Of a stretch of DNA of 11,163 nt, positions 1 through 6,559 are shown piece after piece. The stretch's first letter is position 1. The number at the start of each line of letters is the position of its first letter. Source of the stretch: Bacillota bacterium (GTDB lineage: Bacteria; Bacillota_C; Negativicutes; Sporomusales; Sporomusaceae); the NCBI GenBank assembly GCA_023441125.1, contig JAEZQV010000204.1:1-11163 (forward strand), given 5' to 3'. The notes beneath the pieces are model-generated. The model saw only the letters and a program-made list of their open reading frames with translations. It ran no database searches and had not been told where the DNA came from. The translations under genes and the position numbers were made by a program.

Positions 1-1
1 T

Positions 2-607
2 TCCAAGGGTCTGGCCGATGTGTTCGAAGCTTCCTTTACCCAGGCTGGCGGCAAAATTGTAGCCAAAGAAGGCTTCCTGCAGAAAGATACCGACTTTAAA
101 GCCACTCTTACCAAGATAAAAGCCACCAATCCGGATGTAATCTTCATCCCGGCTTACTACGAAGAAGTAGGCAAGATTGTAAAACAAGCCCGCGAACTGG
201 GCATTACCATTCCGCTGCTGGGTACTGACGGCTGGGATGACAGCAAACTCGTTGACATTGCCGGTGCAGAAGCGCTCAATAACGGCTTCTTCAGCAATCA
301 CTATTCCTCGCAGGATAAAGACCCCAACATCGTTAAGTTTGTCGAAGCCTACAAAAAGGAATACGGCCAGGAACCCAGCGCGCTGGCGGCTCTTGGTTAT
401 GACGCAGGCTTAATGATTATTGATGCCATCAAACGGGCCGGCAGCGCCGAACCCGCCAAAATCCGCGATGCTCTAGAACAAACCAAGAACCTGCAGGTCA
501 GCACGGGCATTCTGACACTGGATGCCAGCCATAACCCGGTTAAGAGCGCGGTAGTAATTGAAATGAAAGATGGCAAGCAACTGTTTAAAGAGAAGATTAA
601 TCCTTAA
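2..607 (+). CDS. Branched-chain amino acid ABC transporter substrate-binding protein, 3' part (livK paralog 1)
   Basis: The reading frame is open from the window edge (first full codon at base 2), so this is the C-terminal ~201 residues of a protein that starts upstream. It is the second lobe of a type I periplasmic-binding fold (Peripla_BP_6, LivK-like), which captures amino acids outside the cell for a LIV/HAAT-type ABC importer. It aligns without gaps to the C-terminal half of the complete protein encoded at 971-2149. A hand count over 200 residues gives about 126 identities (63%), including KDTDFKATLTKIK, the LNN-FFSNHY segment and the VIEMKDGKQ tail. Two adjacent paralogs suggest tandem duplication with divergence, perhaps giving different amino acid specificities to one permease. 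The gene ends in its own terminator, so it is probably a separate transcript from the second copy. The exact ligand cannot be read from the sequence. Confidence 0.93.
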   Translation, partial: SKGLADVFEASFTQAGGKIVAKEGFLQKDTDFKATLTKIKATNPDVIFIPAYYEEVGKIVKQARELGITIPLLGTDGWDDSKLVDIAGAEALNNGFFSNHYSSQDKDPNIVKFVEAYKKEYGQEPSALAALGYDAGLMIIDAIKRAGSAEPAKIRDALEQTKNLQVSTGILTLDASHNPVKSAVVIEMKDGKQLFKEKINP

Positions 608-676
608 AAATATAGCTGGCAGGCATTAGCTGCAAGCGAATACTGTGAATCAATTTACCGGTGTACAATGGAGTGC

Positions 677-707
677 AAGGGGTAAGGCTGCGGCCTTATC
701 CCTTTTT
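677..707 (+). terminator. Intrinsic terminator of livK paralog 1
   Basis: The arms 677-688 and 693-704 pair over 12 bp with one G-T wobble around a TGCG tetraloop, and the stem runs into a T-tract ending at 707. It lies 70 bp after the stop codon and isolates the first binding-protein gene from the promoter region that follows. Confidence 0.88.
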
Positions 708-739
708 ACTGAAAAGACAAATTAACCCAGTGTTTCCCT

Positions 740-770
740 AGCGTGGACATTTGGGCAGATGTACTACGCT
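740..770 (+). repeat. Imperfect inverted repeat just upstream of the livK2 promoter
   Basis: AGCGT at 740-744 pairs with ACGCT at 766-770, and ACAT at 747-750 with ATGT at 759-762, with a G-T pair and a one-base bulge between. It ends 8 bp before the -35 box, a usual place for an activator site. The role as a protein site is inference. Confidence 0.4.
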
Positions 771-777
771 GAGAGTA

Positions 778-806
778 TTGACATGGATGGACAACACCCC
801 TATAAT
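778..806 (+). promoter_or_regulatory. Perfect-consensus SigA-type promoter for livK2 and the liv genes
   Basis: TTGACA (778-783) and TATAAT (801-806) are separated by exactly 17 bp, so both boxes and the spacing match the vegetative consensus. Transcription would start near 812-814, giving a leader of about 158 nt before the ATG at 971. A promoter this strong usually needs a repressor; a palindrome lies directly over the expected start site. Confidence 0.88.
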
Positions 807-811
807 TACAC

Positions 812-824
812 TGTATGTCATACA
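812..824 (+). promoter_or_regulatory. Candidate operator: 13-bp perfect palindrome over the transcription start
   Basis: TGTATGTCATACA reads as 6 bp, a single central base, then the 6-bp complement. It begins 5 bp after the -10 box and so covers the expected +1. With a one-base loop it cannot be a useful RNA hairpin, which favours a DNA site for a dimeric repressor. The regulator is not in the window and I cannot name its family. Confidence 0.55.
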
Positions 825-830
825 TTGATG

Positions 831-937
831 TGCCGTTGGTGGACACGTGTACTAACGGCGCGAGATTATAGCGTACGTTTTTTGGCTATGATCTCATAAT
901 TAGGGGGGAGATAGTGTTACAATAACAGGCACTATCC
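831..937 (+). promoter_or_regulatory. Structured 5' leader of livK2 with three consecutive hairpins
   Basis: Three hairpins follow one another between the transcription start and the ribosome binding site. Hairpin A pairs 831-840 with 851-860. Hairpin B pairs 862-872 with 885-895 (11 bp, one wobble) around a 12-nt loop containing six Ts. Hairpin C pairs 909-916 with 930-937 (8 bp, perfect). The ribosome binding site GGGAGGGG (958-965) lies outside all three. I see no terminator and no T-box, lysine, glycine or SAM motif. It may be a cis-regulatory or mRNA-stabilising leader; the function is unknown. Confidence 0.5.
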
Positions 938-970
938 GCATCCTTATCAAGTATTTTGGGAGGGGAAACA

Positions 971-2149
971 ATGTCAAAGGCAAGATTCACCAAGTTAGTG
1001 AGCGTAATGGTAACCGTACTTATGGTGGCCGGGCTTGTTGCCGGCTGCGGCAGCAGCGGCGGCCAGCAGGCCGATGTGATCAAGCTCGGAGCTAATCTGG
1101 AGATGACCGGCGGTAATGCCACCTTCGGACAATCAGCAACCAATGCTGCCAAATTGGCAATCAAAGAGGTTAATGCCAAAGGCGGGGTGCTTGGCAAACA
1201 ACTCAGTCTGGTTGTAGCCGATAATAAGAGCGAGGCCGCTGAAGCCGCCAACGCCATGCAGAAATTAGTCACCCAGGACAAAGTAGTCGCCGTTATTGCG
1301 CCGATTGCGTCTTCCAGCGTGATTGCCGCGGCCCAGGTTAATACGGATAACAAGGTATTGGCCATCAGTCCGACGGCATCAAATCCCAAGGTTACCGTAG
1401 ACCCTAACACCGGGAAAGTCCGCGACTTTTTGTTCCGGGCCGCTTTTATTGACCCGTTCCAGGGTTCGGTAATGGCAGCGTTTGCACAAAAATCTCTTAA
1501 AGCGAAAACAGCAGCGCTGTATATTGACAACTCCAGCGACTATGCCAAGGGCTTAGGTCAATTCTTTAAAGAAACTTTTGAAAAAAATGGCGGTACCATT
1601 GTTGCGAGCGAGGCGTATCTGGCCAAAGACACTGATTTCAAAGCCACTTTAACCAAGATTAAGTCGCAAAACCCTGATGTAGTTTTTGTTCCCGGTTATT
1701 ATCAGGAAGTAGGCATGATTATAAAACAAGCCCGTGAGCTTGGCCTTACTGTGCCGATCCTGGGCGGCGACGGCTGGGATTCGGCTAAACTGCCGGAAAT
1801 CGGCGGGGCGCAAGCTTTGAATAATACCTTCTTCAGCAATCACTATTCCCCGGATGACAACAGCCCGGCGGTAAAAACCTTCGTAGAAGCGTATAAGAAA
1901 GAATATAACCAGACGCCTGACGCGTTTGCCGCTTTGGCTTATGATGCTACCATGATGGTTATTGAGGCCATGAAACGCGCTAACAGCACCGATCCGGTCA
2001 AGATCAAGGACGAATTGGCCAAAACCAAGGACTATCAGGCCGTTTCCGGCTTAATTACCTTTAACGCCAATCATGACCCGGTCAAGAGCGCCGTTATCAT
2101 CGAAATGAAAGACGGCAAACAAACCTTTAGAGAAAAGGTTAATCCCTAA
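971..2149 (+). CDS. livK: Branched-chain amino acid ABC transporter substrate-binding lipoprotein (livK paralog 2)
   Basis: This 392-residue protein binds extracellular amino acids (leucine/isoleucine/valine-type by family) and delivers them to LivHMGF. The start is the ATG at 971, preceded by GGGAGGGG at 958-965; an in-frame TTG at 956 lies on the ribosome binding site and is not used. Residues 1-25 form a lipoprotein signal peptide (KAR/TK basic start, hydrophobic core) ending in the lipobox LVAGC, so Cys26 would be lipidated and the mature protein anchored on the outer face of the cytoplasmic membrane. A Gly/Ser linker follows, then the two-lobed Peripla_BP_6 domain, with the typical start LGANLEMTGGNATFGQ near residues 38-53. 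The length is normal for the family. It is preceded by a strong promoter and leader and followed by a strong hairpin and the transporter genes, so it is the cognate receptor. Ligand specificity is not readable by eye. Confidence 0.95.
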   Translation: MSKARFTKLVSVMVTVLMVAGLVAGCGSSGGQQADVIKLGANLEMTGGNATFGQSATNAAKLAIKEVNAKGGVLGKQLSLVVADNKSEAAEAANAMQKLVTQDKVVAVIAPIASSSVIAAAQVNTDNKVLAISPTASNPKVTVDPNTGKVRDFLFRAAFIDPFQGSVMAAFAQKSLKAKTAALYIDNSSDYAKGLGQFFKETFEKNGGTIVASEAYLAKDTDFKATLTKIKSQNPDVVFVPGYYQEVGMIIKQARELGLTVPILGGDGWDSAKLPEIGGAQALNNTFFSNHYSPDDNSPAVKTFVEAYKKEYNQTPDAFAALAYDATMMVIEAMKRANSTDPVKIKDELAKTKDYQAVSGLITFNANHDPVKSAVIIEMKDGKQTFREKVNP

Positions 2150-2172
2150 TTGAGGGTACGTTGCGTCCCCCG

Positions 2173-2197
2173 TGGCCGGGGCCTTTTGCCCCGGCCA
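2173..2197 (+). other. Very stable intercistronic hairpin between livK2 and livH
   Basis: An 11-bp, almost all-GC stem (2173-2182 and the matching 2188-2197) surrounds a CTTTT loop. No T-tract follows, so it is a poor classical terminator. It more likely protects the 3' end of the abundant binding-protein mRNA or partially attenuates transcription, giving more receptor than membrane components. Stabilising intercistronic hairpins are known in other binding-protein operons; the role here is inference. Confidence 0.6.
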
Positions 2198-2259
2198 TCC
2201 GGACCAACCGGCCCTTCAACATATACTAATATTTTTTGAAATGGAGAGGGGAGAGCGCA

Positions 2260-3156
2260 TTGGACTCTTCAAGCTTAATTGTCCAATTTGGACAGCAATT
2301 AATTAACGGTATATCCCTGGGTAGCATTTATGCGCTCATAGCGCTGGGTTATACCATGGTTTACGGTATAATCAGGTTGATCAACTTTGCCCACGGTGAT
2401 ATTTATATGGTGGGTGCCTATGCAGGTTTTTTTGCCACCACGATGTTTAAATTCTCCTTTATACCGGCACTGATTTTTTCCATGGCTGCCGCCGGTCTTA
2501 TCGGTATGGCTATTGAACGGGCTGCGTACCGGCCGCTCCGGAATGCGCCTAAGATTGCAATCTTGATTACTGCTATTGGGGTGTCGCTGTTTTTGGAATA
2601 TGGCGGCATGTTGTTGGTATCGCCGCAGCCGCGCACCTTCCCGGCGGTATTTAATGCTGAAGTGTATAATCTCGGCGGCCTGGTAATTAACAGCCAGCAA
2701 GTCATTATCCTCGTGGTATCCCTGCTGTTGATGGTCATTCTGACCTATGTCGTACACCGTACAAAAATAGGCAAGGCAATGCGGGCGGTATCGTTTGATA
2801 CCGATGCTGCCCGGCTGATGGGTATTGATGTGGACCGGGTAATTTCTTTTACCTTTGGTATCGGCTCGGCCCTCGCCGCTGCCGCCGGTGTGCTTGTTGG
2901 TATTTACTACAACTCGATTGACCCGCTGATGGGTATTATGCCTGGCCTGAAGGCTTTCGTCGCCGCCGTGCTTGGCGGCATCGGCAGTATTCCCGGCGCT
3001 ATGCTTGGCGGCACTATTCTGGGGGTTATTGAAGCTCTGGTCAGCGGCTTCTGGTCTTCCACGTTCCGGGATGCGGCAGCGTTTGCCATCCTGATCATTA
3101 TCTTACTGTGGAGACCGACTGGCCTCTTGGGTAAAAATATCCGGGAGAAAGTGTAG
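2260..3156 (+). CDS. livH: Branched-chain amino acid ABC transporter permease LivH
   Basis: This is one of the two membrane subunits that form the amino acid path of the LIV importer. I place the start at the TTG at 2260, 4-10 bases after the purine-rich site GGAGAGGGGAG at 2243-2253; an in-frame TTG at 2236 lies upstream of that site and would add eight non-conserved residues. The product has 298 residues (about 308 in E. coli LivH) and 7-8 hydrophobic segments. The family signature around residues 18-50 (ISLGSIYALIALGYTMVYGI, then LINFAHGD) and the cytoplasmic loop at about 171-210 (GKAMRAVSFD, ARLMGID), which contacts the ATPases, are both clear. The C-terminus ends in the usual LLWRPTGLLG. 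It is followed by livM after 10 bp and must be in the same operon. Confidence 0.94.
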   Translation: MDSSSLIVQFGQQLINGISLGSIYALIALGYTMVYGIIRLINFAHGDIYMVGAYAGFFATTMFKFSFIPALIFSMAAAGLIGMAIERAAYRPLRNAPKIAILITAIGVSLFLEYGGMLLVSPQPRTFPAVFNAEVYNLGGLVINSQQVIILVVSLLLMVILTYVVHRTKIGKAMRAVSFDTDAARLMGIDVDRVISFTFGIGSALAAAAGVLVGIYYNSIDPLMGIMPGLKAFVAAVLGGIGSIPGAMLGGTILGVIEALVSGFWSSTFRDAAAFAILIIILLWRPTGLLGKNIREKV

Positions 3157-3166
3157 GTGACAGGCA

Positions 3167-4135
3167 TTGAAATTAACAGGAAAAACTAAAACAGATCTGC
3201 AGGCAATCGTAGCTTGTATTATTGCTTATCTCATTATTCAGGGCCTGATCATGAGCGATGTCATCGGCCCGTTTTGGCAATTGAATATTATTTTGGTCGG
3301 TATTAATATTATTCTGGCGGTTAGCCTTAACCTGATTAATGGCTTTACCGGTCAGTTTTCCATCGGTCATGCCGGTTTTATGGCTATCGGCGCCTACATG
3401 AGCGCCGTGCTTAGCGTAAAATTGCAGCTGCCGTTTATTGCCGCTATCCTGGGGGGCGCTTTGAGCGCCGGTATATTGGGGTTTGCCATTGGTTTGCCGA
3501 CCTTGCGGTTAAATGGCGACTATCTGGCCATTGCCACGTTAGGTTTGGGCGAAATCATCCGGATTTGCATCCTGAATATTCAGTATGTCGGCGGGGCTTC
3601 CGGCTTTATGGGCATTCCCCGTTATACCGATTTTACCTGGGTATTTGCGCTCGCGGTTATTACGGTATTTGCCATTAAGAACTTCATTAATTCCACCCAC
3701 GGCCGGGCCTGTATATCCATTCGTGAAAACGAAATTGCGGCCGAGGCGATGGGCGTTGATACGACAAAATATAAAGTATTGGCCTTTACTATGGGCGCAG
3801 CCTTTGCCGGCGTGGCTGGCGCGCTCTTTTCCCACTACTTTTATATTGCCCATCCGGCTTCCTTTACGTTCATGAAATCCTTCGACATTCTGACCATGGT
3901 CGTCTTGGGTGGTCTGGGCAGTATCACCGGCAGCATCACGGCCGCCATACTGCTGACCTTCGTTTCGGCCGCCTTGGCCAGCTATCCGGAGTGGCGGATG
4001 ATTATCTACTCGCTGCTGCTAATCATCTTAATGCTGTACCGGCCCCAGGGCCTGTTCGGCAATAAGGAACTAAGCCTGAAGATGTTCAGCCGCTTGACAG
4101 GAGGTAAGAAACATGGCTCTACTCAAGGCAACTAA
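3167..4135 (+). CDS. livM: Branched-chain amino acid ABC transporter permease LivM
   Basis: This second membrane subunit of the LIV importer has 322 residues. It starts at a TTG (3167) with AGGTGA at 3155-3160 just upstream, overlapping the end of livH, so translation is probably coupled. It has about eight to nine hydrophobic segments. The LivM signature is at residues 54-77 (LNLINGFTGQFSIGHAG and GAY), and the ATPase-contacting loop is at about 179-220 (GRACISIREN, AAEAMGVD). The C-terminus carries MLYRPQGLFG, matching the end of LivH. After that, a basic hydrophilic tail runs 23 bases into the livG gene; this overlap marks tight coupling of permease and ATPase synthesis. Confidence 0.95.
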   Translation: MKLTGKTKTDLQAIVACIIAYLIIQGLIMSDVIGPFWQLNIILVGINIILAVSLNLINGFTGQFSIGHAGFMAIGAYMSAVLSVKLQLPFIAAILGGALSAGILGFAIGLPTLRLNGDYLAIATLGLGEIIRICILNIQYVGGASGFMGIPRYTDFTWVFALAVITVFAIKNFINSTHGRACISIRENEIAAEAMGVDTTKYKVLAFTMGAAFAGVAGALFSHYFYIAHPASFTFMKSFDILTMVVLGGLGSITGSITAAILLTFVSAALASYPEWRMIIYSLLLIILMLYRPQGLFGNKELSLKMFSRLTGGKKHGSTQGN

Positions 4136-4877
4136 GCTATCGAAGGTTTTCGGCGGCCTGCGGGCTGTCTCAAATTTTGACGTGGAAATTAACCCTGGTG
4201 AACTGGTCGGCTTAATCGGCCCTAACGGTGCCGGTAAAACCACGGCTTTCAACCTGTTAACCGGTGTATATGAGCCGACCGAAGGGCAGATTGAGTTTGA
4301 CGGTAAAAGCGTAGTCAGGCTTAAACCCTATCAGATAACTCAGCGCGGCATTGCCCGTACTTTCCAGAATATCCGCCTGTTCGCCGATCTTACCGTGCTT
4401 GATAATGTAAAAATCGCCTATCACTTTCACGTAAAATACGGTTTATTGGAATCGATTTTCCGGGTTGGCCGGTATCATAACGAAGAAGCCGAAATTGAGG
4501 AAAAAGCCATCCGCTTCCTGGAGATCTTCCAACTGGCTGACAAGAAGGCTGAAATCGCCAAGAATCTGCCGTACGGTGAACAGCGCCGCCTGGAAATTGC
4601 CCGGGCACTGGCGGCTCAGCCCAAGCTATTGCTGCTGGATGAGCCCGCCGCCGGTATGAATCCGCAGGAAACGCAGCAGCTCATGGAAATGATTCGCTGG
4701 ATTAGAAAAGAGTTTAACCTGACCATTCTGCTGATTGAGCATGATATGAGCCTGGTAATGGGTGTGTGTGAACGCATCTATGTGCTTGACTACGGCAGCA
4801 TCATTGCGCAGGGCACGCCGAAGGAAATCAAAAATAATCCGCGGGTTATCGAGGCCTACCTCGGCGAGGAGGTATAA
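4113..4877 (+). CDS. livG: Branched-chain amino acid ABC transporter ATP-binding protein LivG
   Basis: This cytoplasmic ATPase of 254 residues powers uptake as a heterodimer with LivF. The ATG at 4113 is preceded by a full AGGAGGT site (4099-4105) lying inside the end of livM. Visible motifs are Walker A GPNGAGKTT (36-44), Q-loop TFQN with Q85, signature YGEQRRLEIARAL (154-166), in which LivG replaces the common LSGG, Walker B LLLLDEP (172-178), and switch His210 in IEHDM. The insert between the Q-loop and the signature (about 104-150) and the C-terminal EAYLGEE segment are typical of the LivG family. All catalytic residues are present, so it should be active. Confidence 0.96.
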   Translation: MALLKATKLSKVFGGLRAVSNFDVEINPGELVGLIGPNGAGKTTAFNLLTGVYEPTEGQIEFDGKSVVRLKPYQITQRGIARTFQNIRLFADLTVLDNVKIAYHFHVKYGLLESIFRVGRYHNEEAEIEEKAIRFLEIFQLADKKAEIAKNLPYGEQRRLEIARALAAQPKLLLLDEPAAGMNPQETQQLMEMIRWIRKEFNLTILLIEHDMSLVMGVCERIYVLDYGSIIAQGTPKEIKNNPRVIEAYLGEEV

Positions 4878-4879
4878 TC

Positions 4880-5590
4880 ATGACGATGTTAAAAATTGAC
4901 AATATTAATGTTTATTATGGTGCTATTCATGCCTTGAAGGGCATAAGCGTAGAAGTAAACCAGGGAGAAATCGTTACCCTGATTGGCGCCAACGGCGCCG
5001 GTAAAAGCACTACGTTGCGGACGATCTCCGGACTTTTGAAGCCAAAAGCAGGCCAGATCATTTTCGAGGGACAGAACATTGCCGGTACGGCGGCCCAGAA
5101 TATTGTTAAACTGGGAATTTCCCAGGTTCCCGAGGGACGGCGGGTTTTTGCCCATATGTCGGTGCTTGAGAATCTGGAGCTGGGGGCATACCTCCGTTCC
5201 GATAGCAAAGAAATTAAAAACGACATGGATAATGTCTTTACCCGCTTCCCCCGTTTGGGTGAGCGGCGTGCTCAGCTGGCCGGGACGCTTTCCGGCGGTG
5301 AGCAGCAAATGCTGGCTATGGGCCGGGCGTTAATGAGCCGGCCGCGCATTTTGCTGCTGGATGAACCGTCGATGGGGTTGGCGCCATTATTAGTAAAAGA
5401 AATCTTTTCGATTATCAAGGATATCAACGCAACCGGTACTACCATTCTGCTGGTTGAGCAAAATGCCCATATGGCCTTGTCGATTGCCAATAAGGCCTAT
5501 GTGCTGGAAACCGGCCGGATAACTCTGTCAGGCGATGCCAAGGAACTGGCGGAAAGCGAAGAAATCAGGAAAGCATATCTGGGCGGCTAA
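4880..5590 (+). CDS. livF: Branched-chain amino acid ABC transporter ATP-binding protein LivF
   Basis: This is the second ATPase of the LIV importer, 236 residues. The start at 4880 lies 2 bp after the livG stop, with GAGGAGGT at 4866-4873 inside the livG end. Another ATG at 4886 is possible but less well spaced. Motifs are Walker A GANGAGKST (36-44), Q-loop SQVPEGR with Q82, signature LSGGEQQ (138-144) and Walker B ILLLDEP (157-163). The switch histidine is replaced by Gln194 in LVEQNA; as far as I know this is normal for LivF proteins and not a defect. The protein ends with EIRKAYLGG, the usual LivF end. The stop codon lies in the loop of a hairpin. Confidence 0.96.
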   Translation: MTMLKIDNINVYYGAIHALKGISVEVNQGEIVTLIGANGAGKSTTLRTISGLLKPKAGQIIFEGQNIAGTAAQNIVKLGISQVPEGRRVFAHMSVLENLELGAYLRSDSKEIKNDMDNVFTRFPRLGERRAQLAGTLSGGEQQMLAMGRALMSRPRILLLDEPSMGLAPLLVKEIFSIIKDINATGTTILLVEQNAHMALSIANKAYVLETGRITLSGDAKELAESEEIRKAYLGG

Positions 5591-5599
5591 TTGCCGCCC
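5581..5599 (+). other. GC hairpin with the livF stop codon in its loop
   Basis: GGGCGGC (5581-5587) pairs perfectly with GCCGCCC (5593-5599), and the loop TAATT contains the TAA of livF. No T-tract follows, so full termination is unlikely. A translating ribosome would melt it, so it could act as an attenuator or RNA-stability element between livF and the CBS gene. Confidence 0.5.
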
Positions 5600-5638
5600 T
5601 GAACCCAATGGAAAAAAATAATAGGGGAGTGCTGTACC

Positions 5639-6283
5639 ATGATTGTATCCAAACGAATGACACCCAATCCCACTACCATCACCTCAGCCATGACCATTGT
5701 TGACGCCCTGCAGATTATGCGCAGCAACAAATTCCGGCGGTTGCCGGTAGTGGATAACGGCAAACTGGTTGGTATTGTCACCGACCGGGATTTAAGAGAC
5801 GTATCGGCTTCGCCGGCTACCTCGCTGTCCGTGTTTGAACTGAACTATCTCCTGTCGAAGATGCAGGTTAAAGACATCATGACCAAGAAAGTGCTGACCA
5901 TTCCGATGGAAGCCACGGTCGAAGAAGCCGCGCTGATTATGTATAATAACAAGATCGGCGGCCTGGTGGTAATAAATGATCAGCAGGATGTTGTCGGTAT
6001 TTTAACGGAAACCGATATCTTTAAAGCCTTTGTTGACGCCATGGGCTTGCCGCAGGGCAAAACCCGCCTGAGCATCATTGTTCCTGACCGGCTGGGCGTT
6101 ATCCATGATATTTCCGGGGTATTTAAGGATATGGGCGTAAGTATCGGCAGTTTCGTCAGCTTCCCGACCGAGGAAGGCCAGTATGAAGTGGTTATCCGGG
6201 CGGATATTAAGGATGTCAAGACACTTAGCGAGCGGCTGGCCGACCTGGGGTATCCGGTACAGCAAGTGGTACAGATCGGCTAA
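5639..6283 (+). CDS. CBS-CBS-ACT domain protein, AcuB-like
   Basis: This is a soluble 214-residue protein without signal or membrane segments. CBS domain 1 covers about residues 1-58 (starts IVSKRMTPNPTTI, ends VGIVTDRDL) and CBS domain 2 about 75-132 (VKDIMTKKVLTIPMEATVEEA, ends VGILTETDI). An ACT-like domain follows (about 143-214, LSIIVPDRLGVIHDISGVF). This order is that of AcuB, first named in acetoin utilisation, whose molecular job remains poorly defined. CBS pairs commonly bind adenine nucleotides, and ACT domains commonly bind amino acids. The start at 5639 has AGGGGAG at 5623-5629. It lies 48 bp after livF with no clear terminator between, so cotranscription with the transporter is likely. 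A role as energy or amino acid sensor for the importer is inference. Confidence 0.85.
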   Translation: MIVSKRMTPNPTTITSAMTIVDALQIMRSNKFRRLPVVDNGKLVGIVTDRDLRDVSASPATSLSVFELNYLLSKMQVKDIMTKKVLTIPMEATVEEAALIMYNNKIGGLVVINDQQDVVGILTETDIFKAFVDAMGLPQGKTRLSIIVPDRLGVIHDISGVFKDMGVSIGSFVSFPTEEGQYEVVIRADIKDVKTLSERLADLGYPVQQVVQIG

Positions 6284-6310
6284 CCAGTGCGTTTTTCCCC
6301 AGGAATATTT

Positions 6311-6340
6311 TACACATATTGCTGGCTGTGTTAATATAAT
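6311..6340 (+). promoter_or_regulatory. Probable promoter of the metal-efflux gene
   Basis: TATAAT at 6335-6340 is a perfect -10 box. TACACA at 6311-6316, 18 bp upstream, matches four of six -35 positions. Transcription would start near 6346-6348, right at the beginning of the riboswitch-like RNA, which supports the assignment. Confidence 0.6.
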
Positions 6341-6346
6341 AGCGTA

Positions 6347-6408
6347 GGAACAGGCGGCTTTCGGTGAAAGGCGCAGCCGGGCAGCAAGCAGCAGGGAGAG
6401 CCTGCGGG
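6347..6408 (+). ncRNA. NiCo (czcD-type) riboswitch candidate
   Basis: This leader RNA precedes a cation diffusion facilitator gene, the classic target of the NiCo riboswitch, which binds Co2+/Ni2+ cooperatively and turns on efflux genes. The segments AACAGGC (6349-6355), GCCGGGCAGC (6376-6385) and GCAGGG (6391-6396) resemble, from memory, the conserved blocks of that family. A helix can form between CAGGC (6351-6355) and GCCTG (6400-6404), or between GCAGG (6391-6395) and CCTGC (6401-6405). An inner hairpin uses 6356-6362 with 6366-6378. All these pairings use bases of the 5' arm of the terminator (6397-6408), so a metal-stabilised aptamer would block termination and switch the gene on. The family assignment is by motif recognition and context, not by a search. 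Confidence 0.75.
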
Positions 6409-6442
6409 ACCTATCATGGCCCCGCAGGCTCTTATTATTCTT
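6397..6442 (+). terminator. Riboswitch-controlled intrinsic terminator
   Basis: The arms 6397-6408 and 6421-6432 form a perfect 12-bp GC-rich stem, with a further CC/GG pairing inside the loop, followed by a T-rich stretch (6432-6442). It lies about 120 bp upstream of the coding start and inside the leader, so it acts as an attenuator and not as the end of a gene. Its 5' arm overlaps the aptamer helices. Confidence 0.85.
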
Positions 6443-6475
6443 CTGCCGGCTGAAAATTCCGGCAGGGAGAATAAT
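6434..6475 (+). other. Long leader hairpin that uses the terminator T-tract as its 5' arm
   Basis: Bases 6434-6441 pair with 6468-6475 (8 bp), and 6443-6449 pair with 6459-6465 (7 bp), separated by a small bulge. It would form only in readthrough transcripts. A further imperfect hairpin (6487-6494 with 6513-6520, one wobble) follows, with T-rich DNA downstream (6524-6537), and may be a second weak terminator. Roles are unknown. Confidence 0.5.
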
Positions 6476-6559
6476 ATGATAACACCGGCTTGCGCTAGCG
6501 CTACGGGCCCGGCGTAAGCCATGTTCTCTTTATTTTTCGTGTAGATGGAGGGAAAACGC

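Noticed and set aside
914..925. Mini reading frame GTG TTA CAA TAA after a purine-rich stretch in the livK2 leader
   Set aside because: Only three codons, with a spacer too short for good initiation and the frame buried in hairpin C; no branched-chain amino acid codon run that would suggest classic attenuation beyond one Leu.
831..970. T-box or known amino acid riboswitch in the liv leader
   Set aside because: No T-box consensus sequence, no terminator/antiterminator pair, and no recognisable glycine, lysine or SAM aptamer core.
886..1530. Long antisense reading frame of 214 codons opposite livK2
   Set aside because: It lies opposite a well-conserved gene, has no ribosome binding site and an implausible low-complexity composition; a shadow of codon bias.
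2199..2227. Separate livH promoter using TATACT at 2222-2227
   Set aside because: No -35 hexamer at any acceptable spacing; the AT-rich stretch is too little evidence.
5459..5465. Missing switch histidine in LivF (Gln194)
   Set aside because: Gln at this position is, to my knowledge, usual in LivF, so it is not a sign of decay.
6284..6310. Terminator after the CBS-ACT gene using the T-run at 6293-6297
   Set aside because: No stable stem precedes the Ts; the end of this transcript is not evident.
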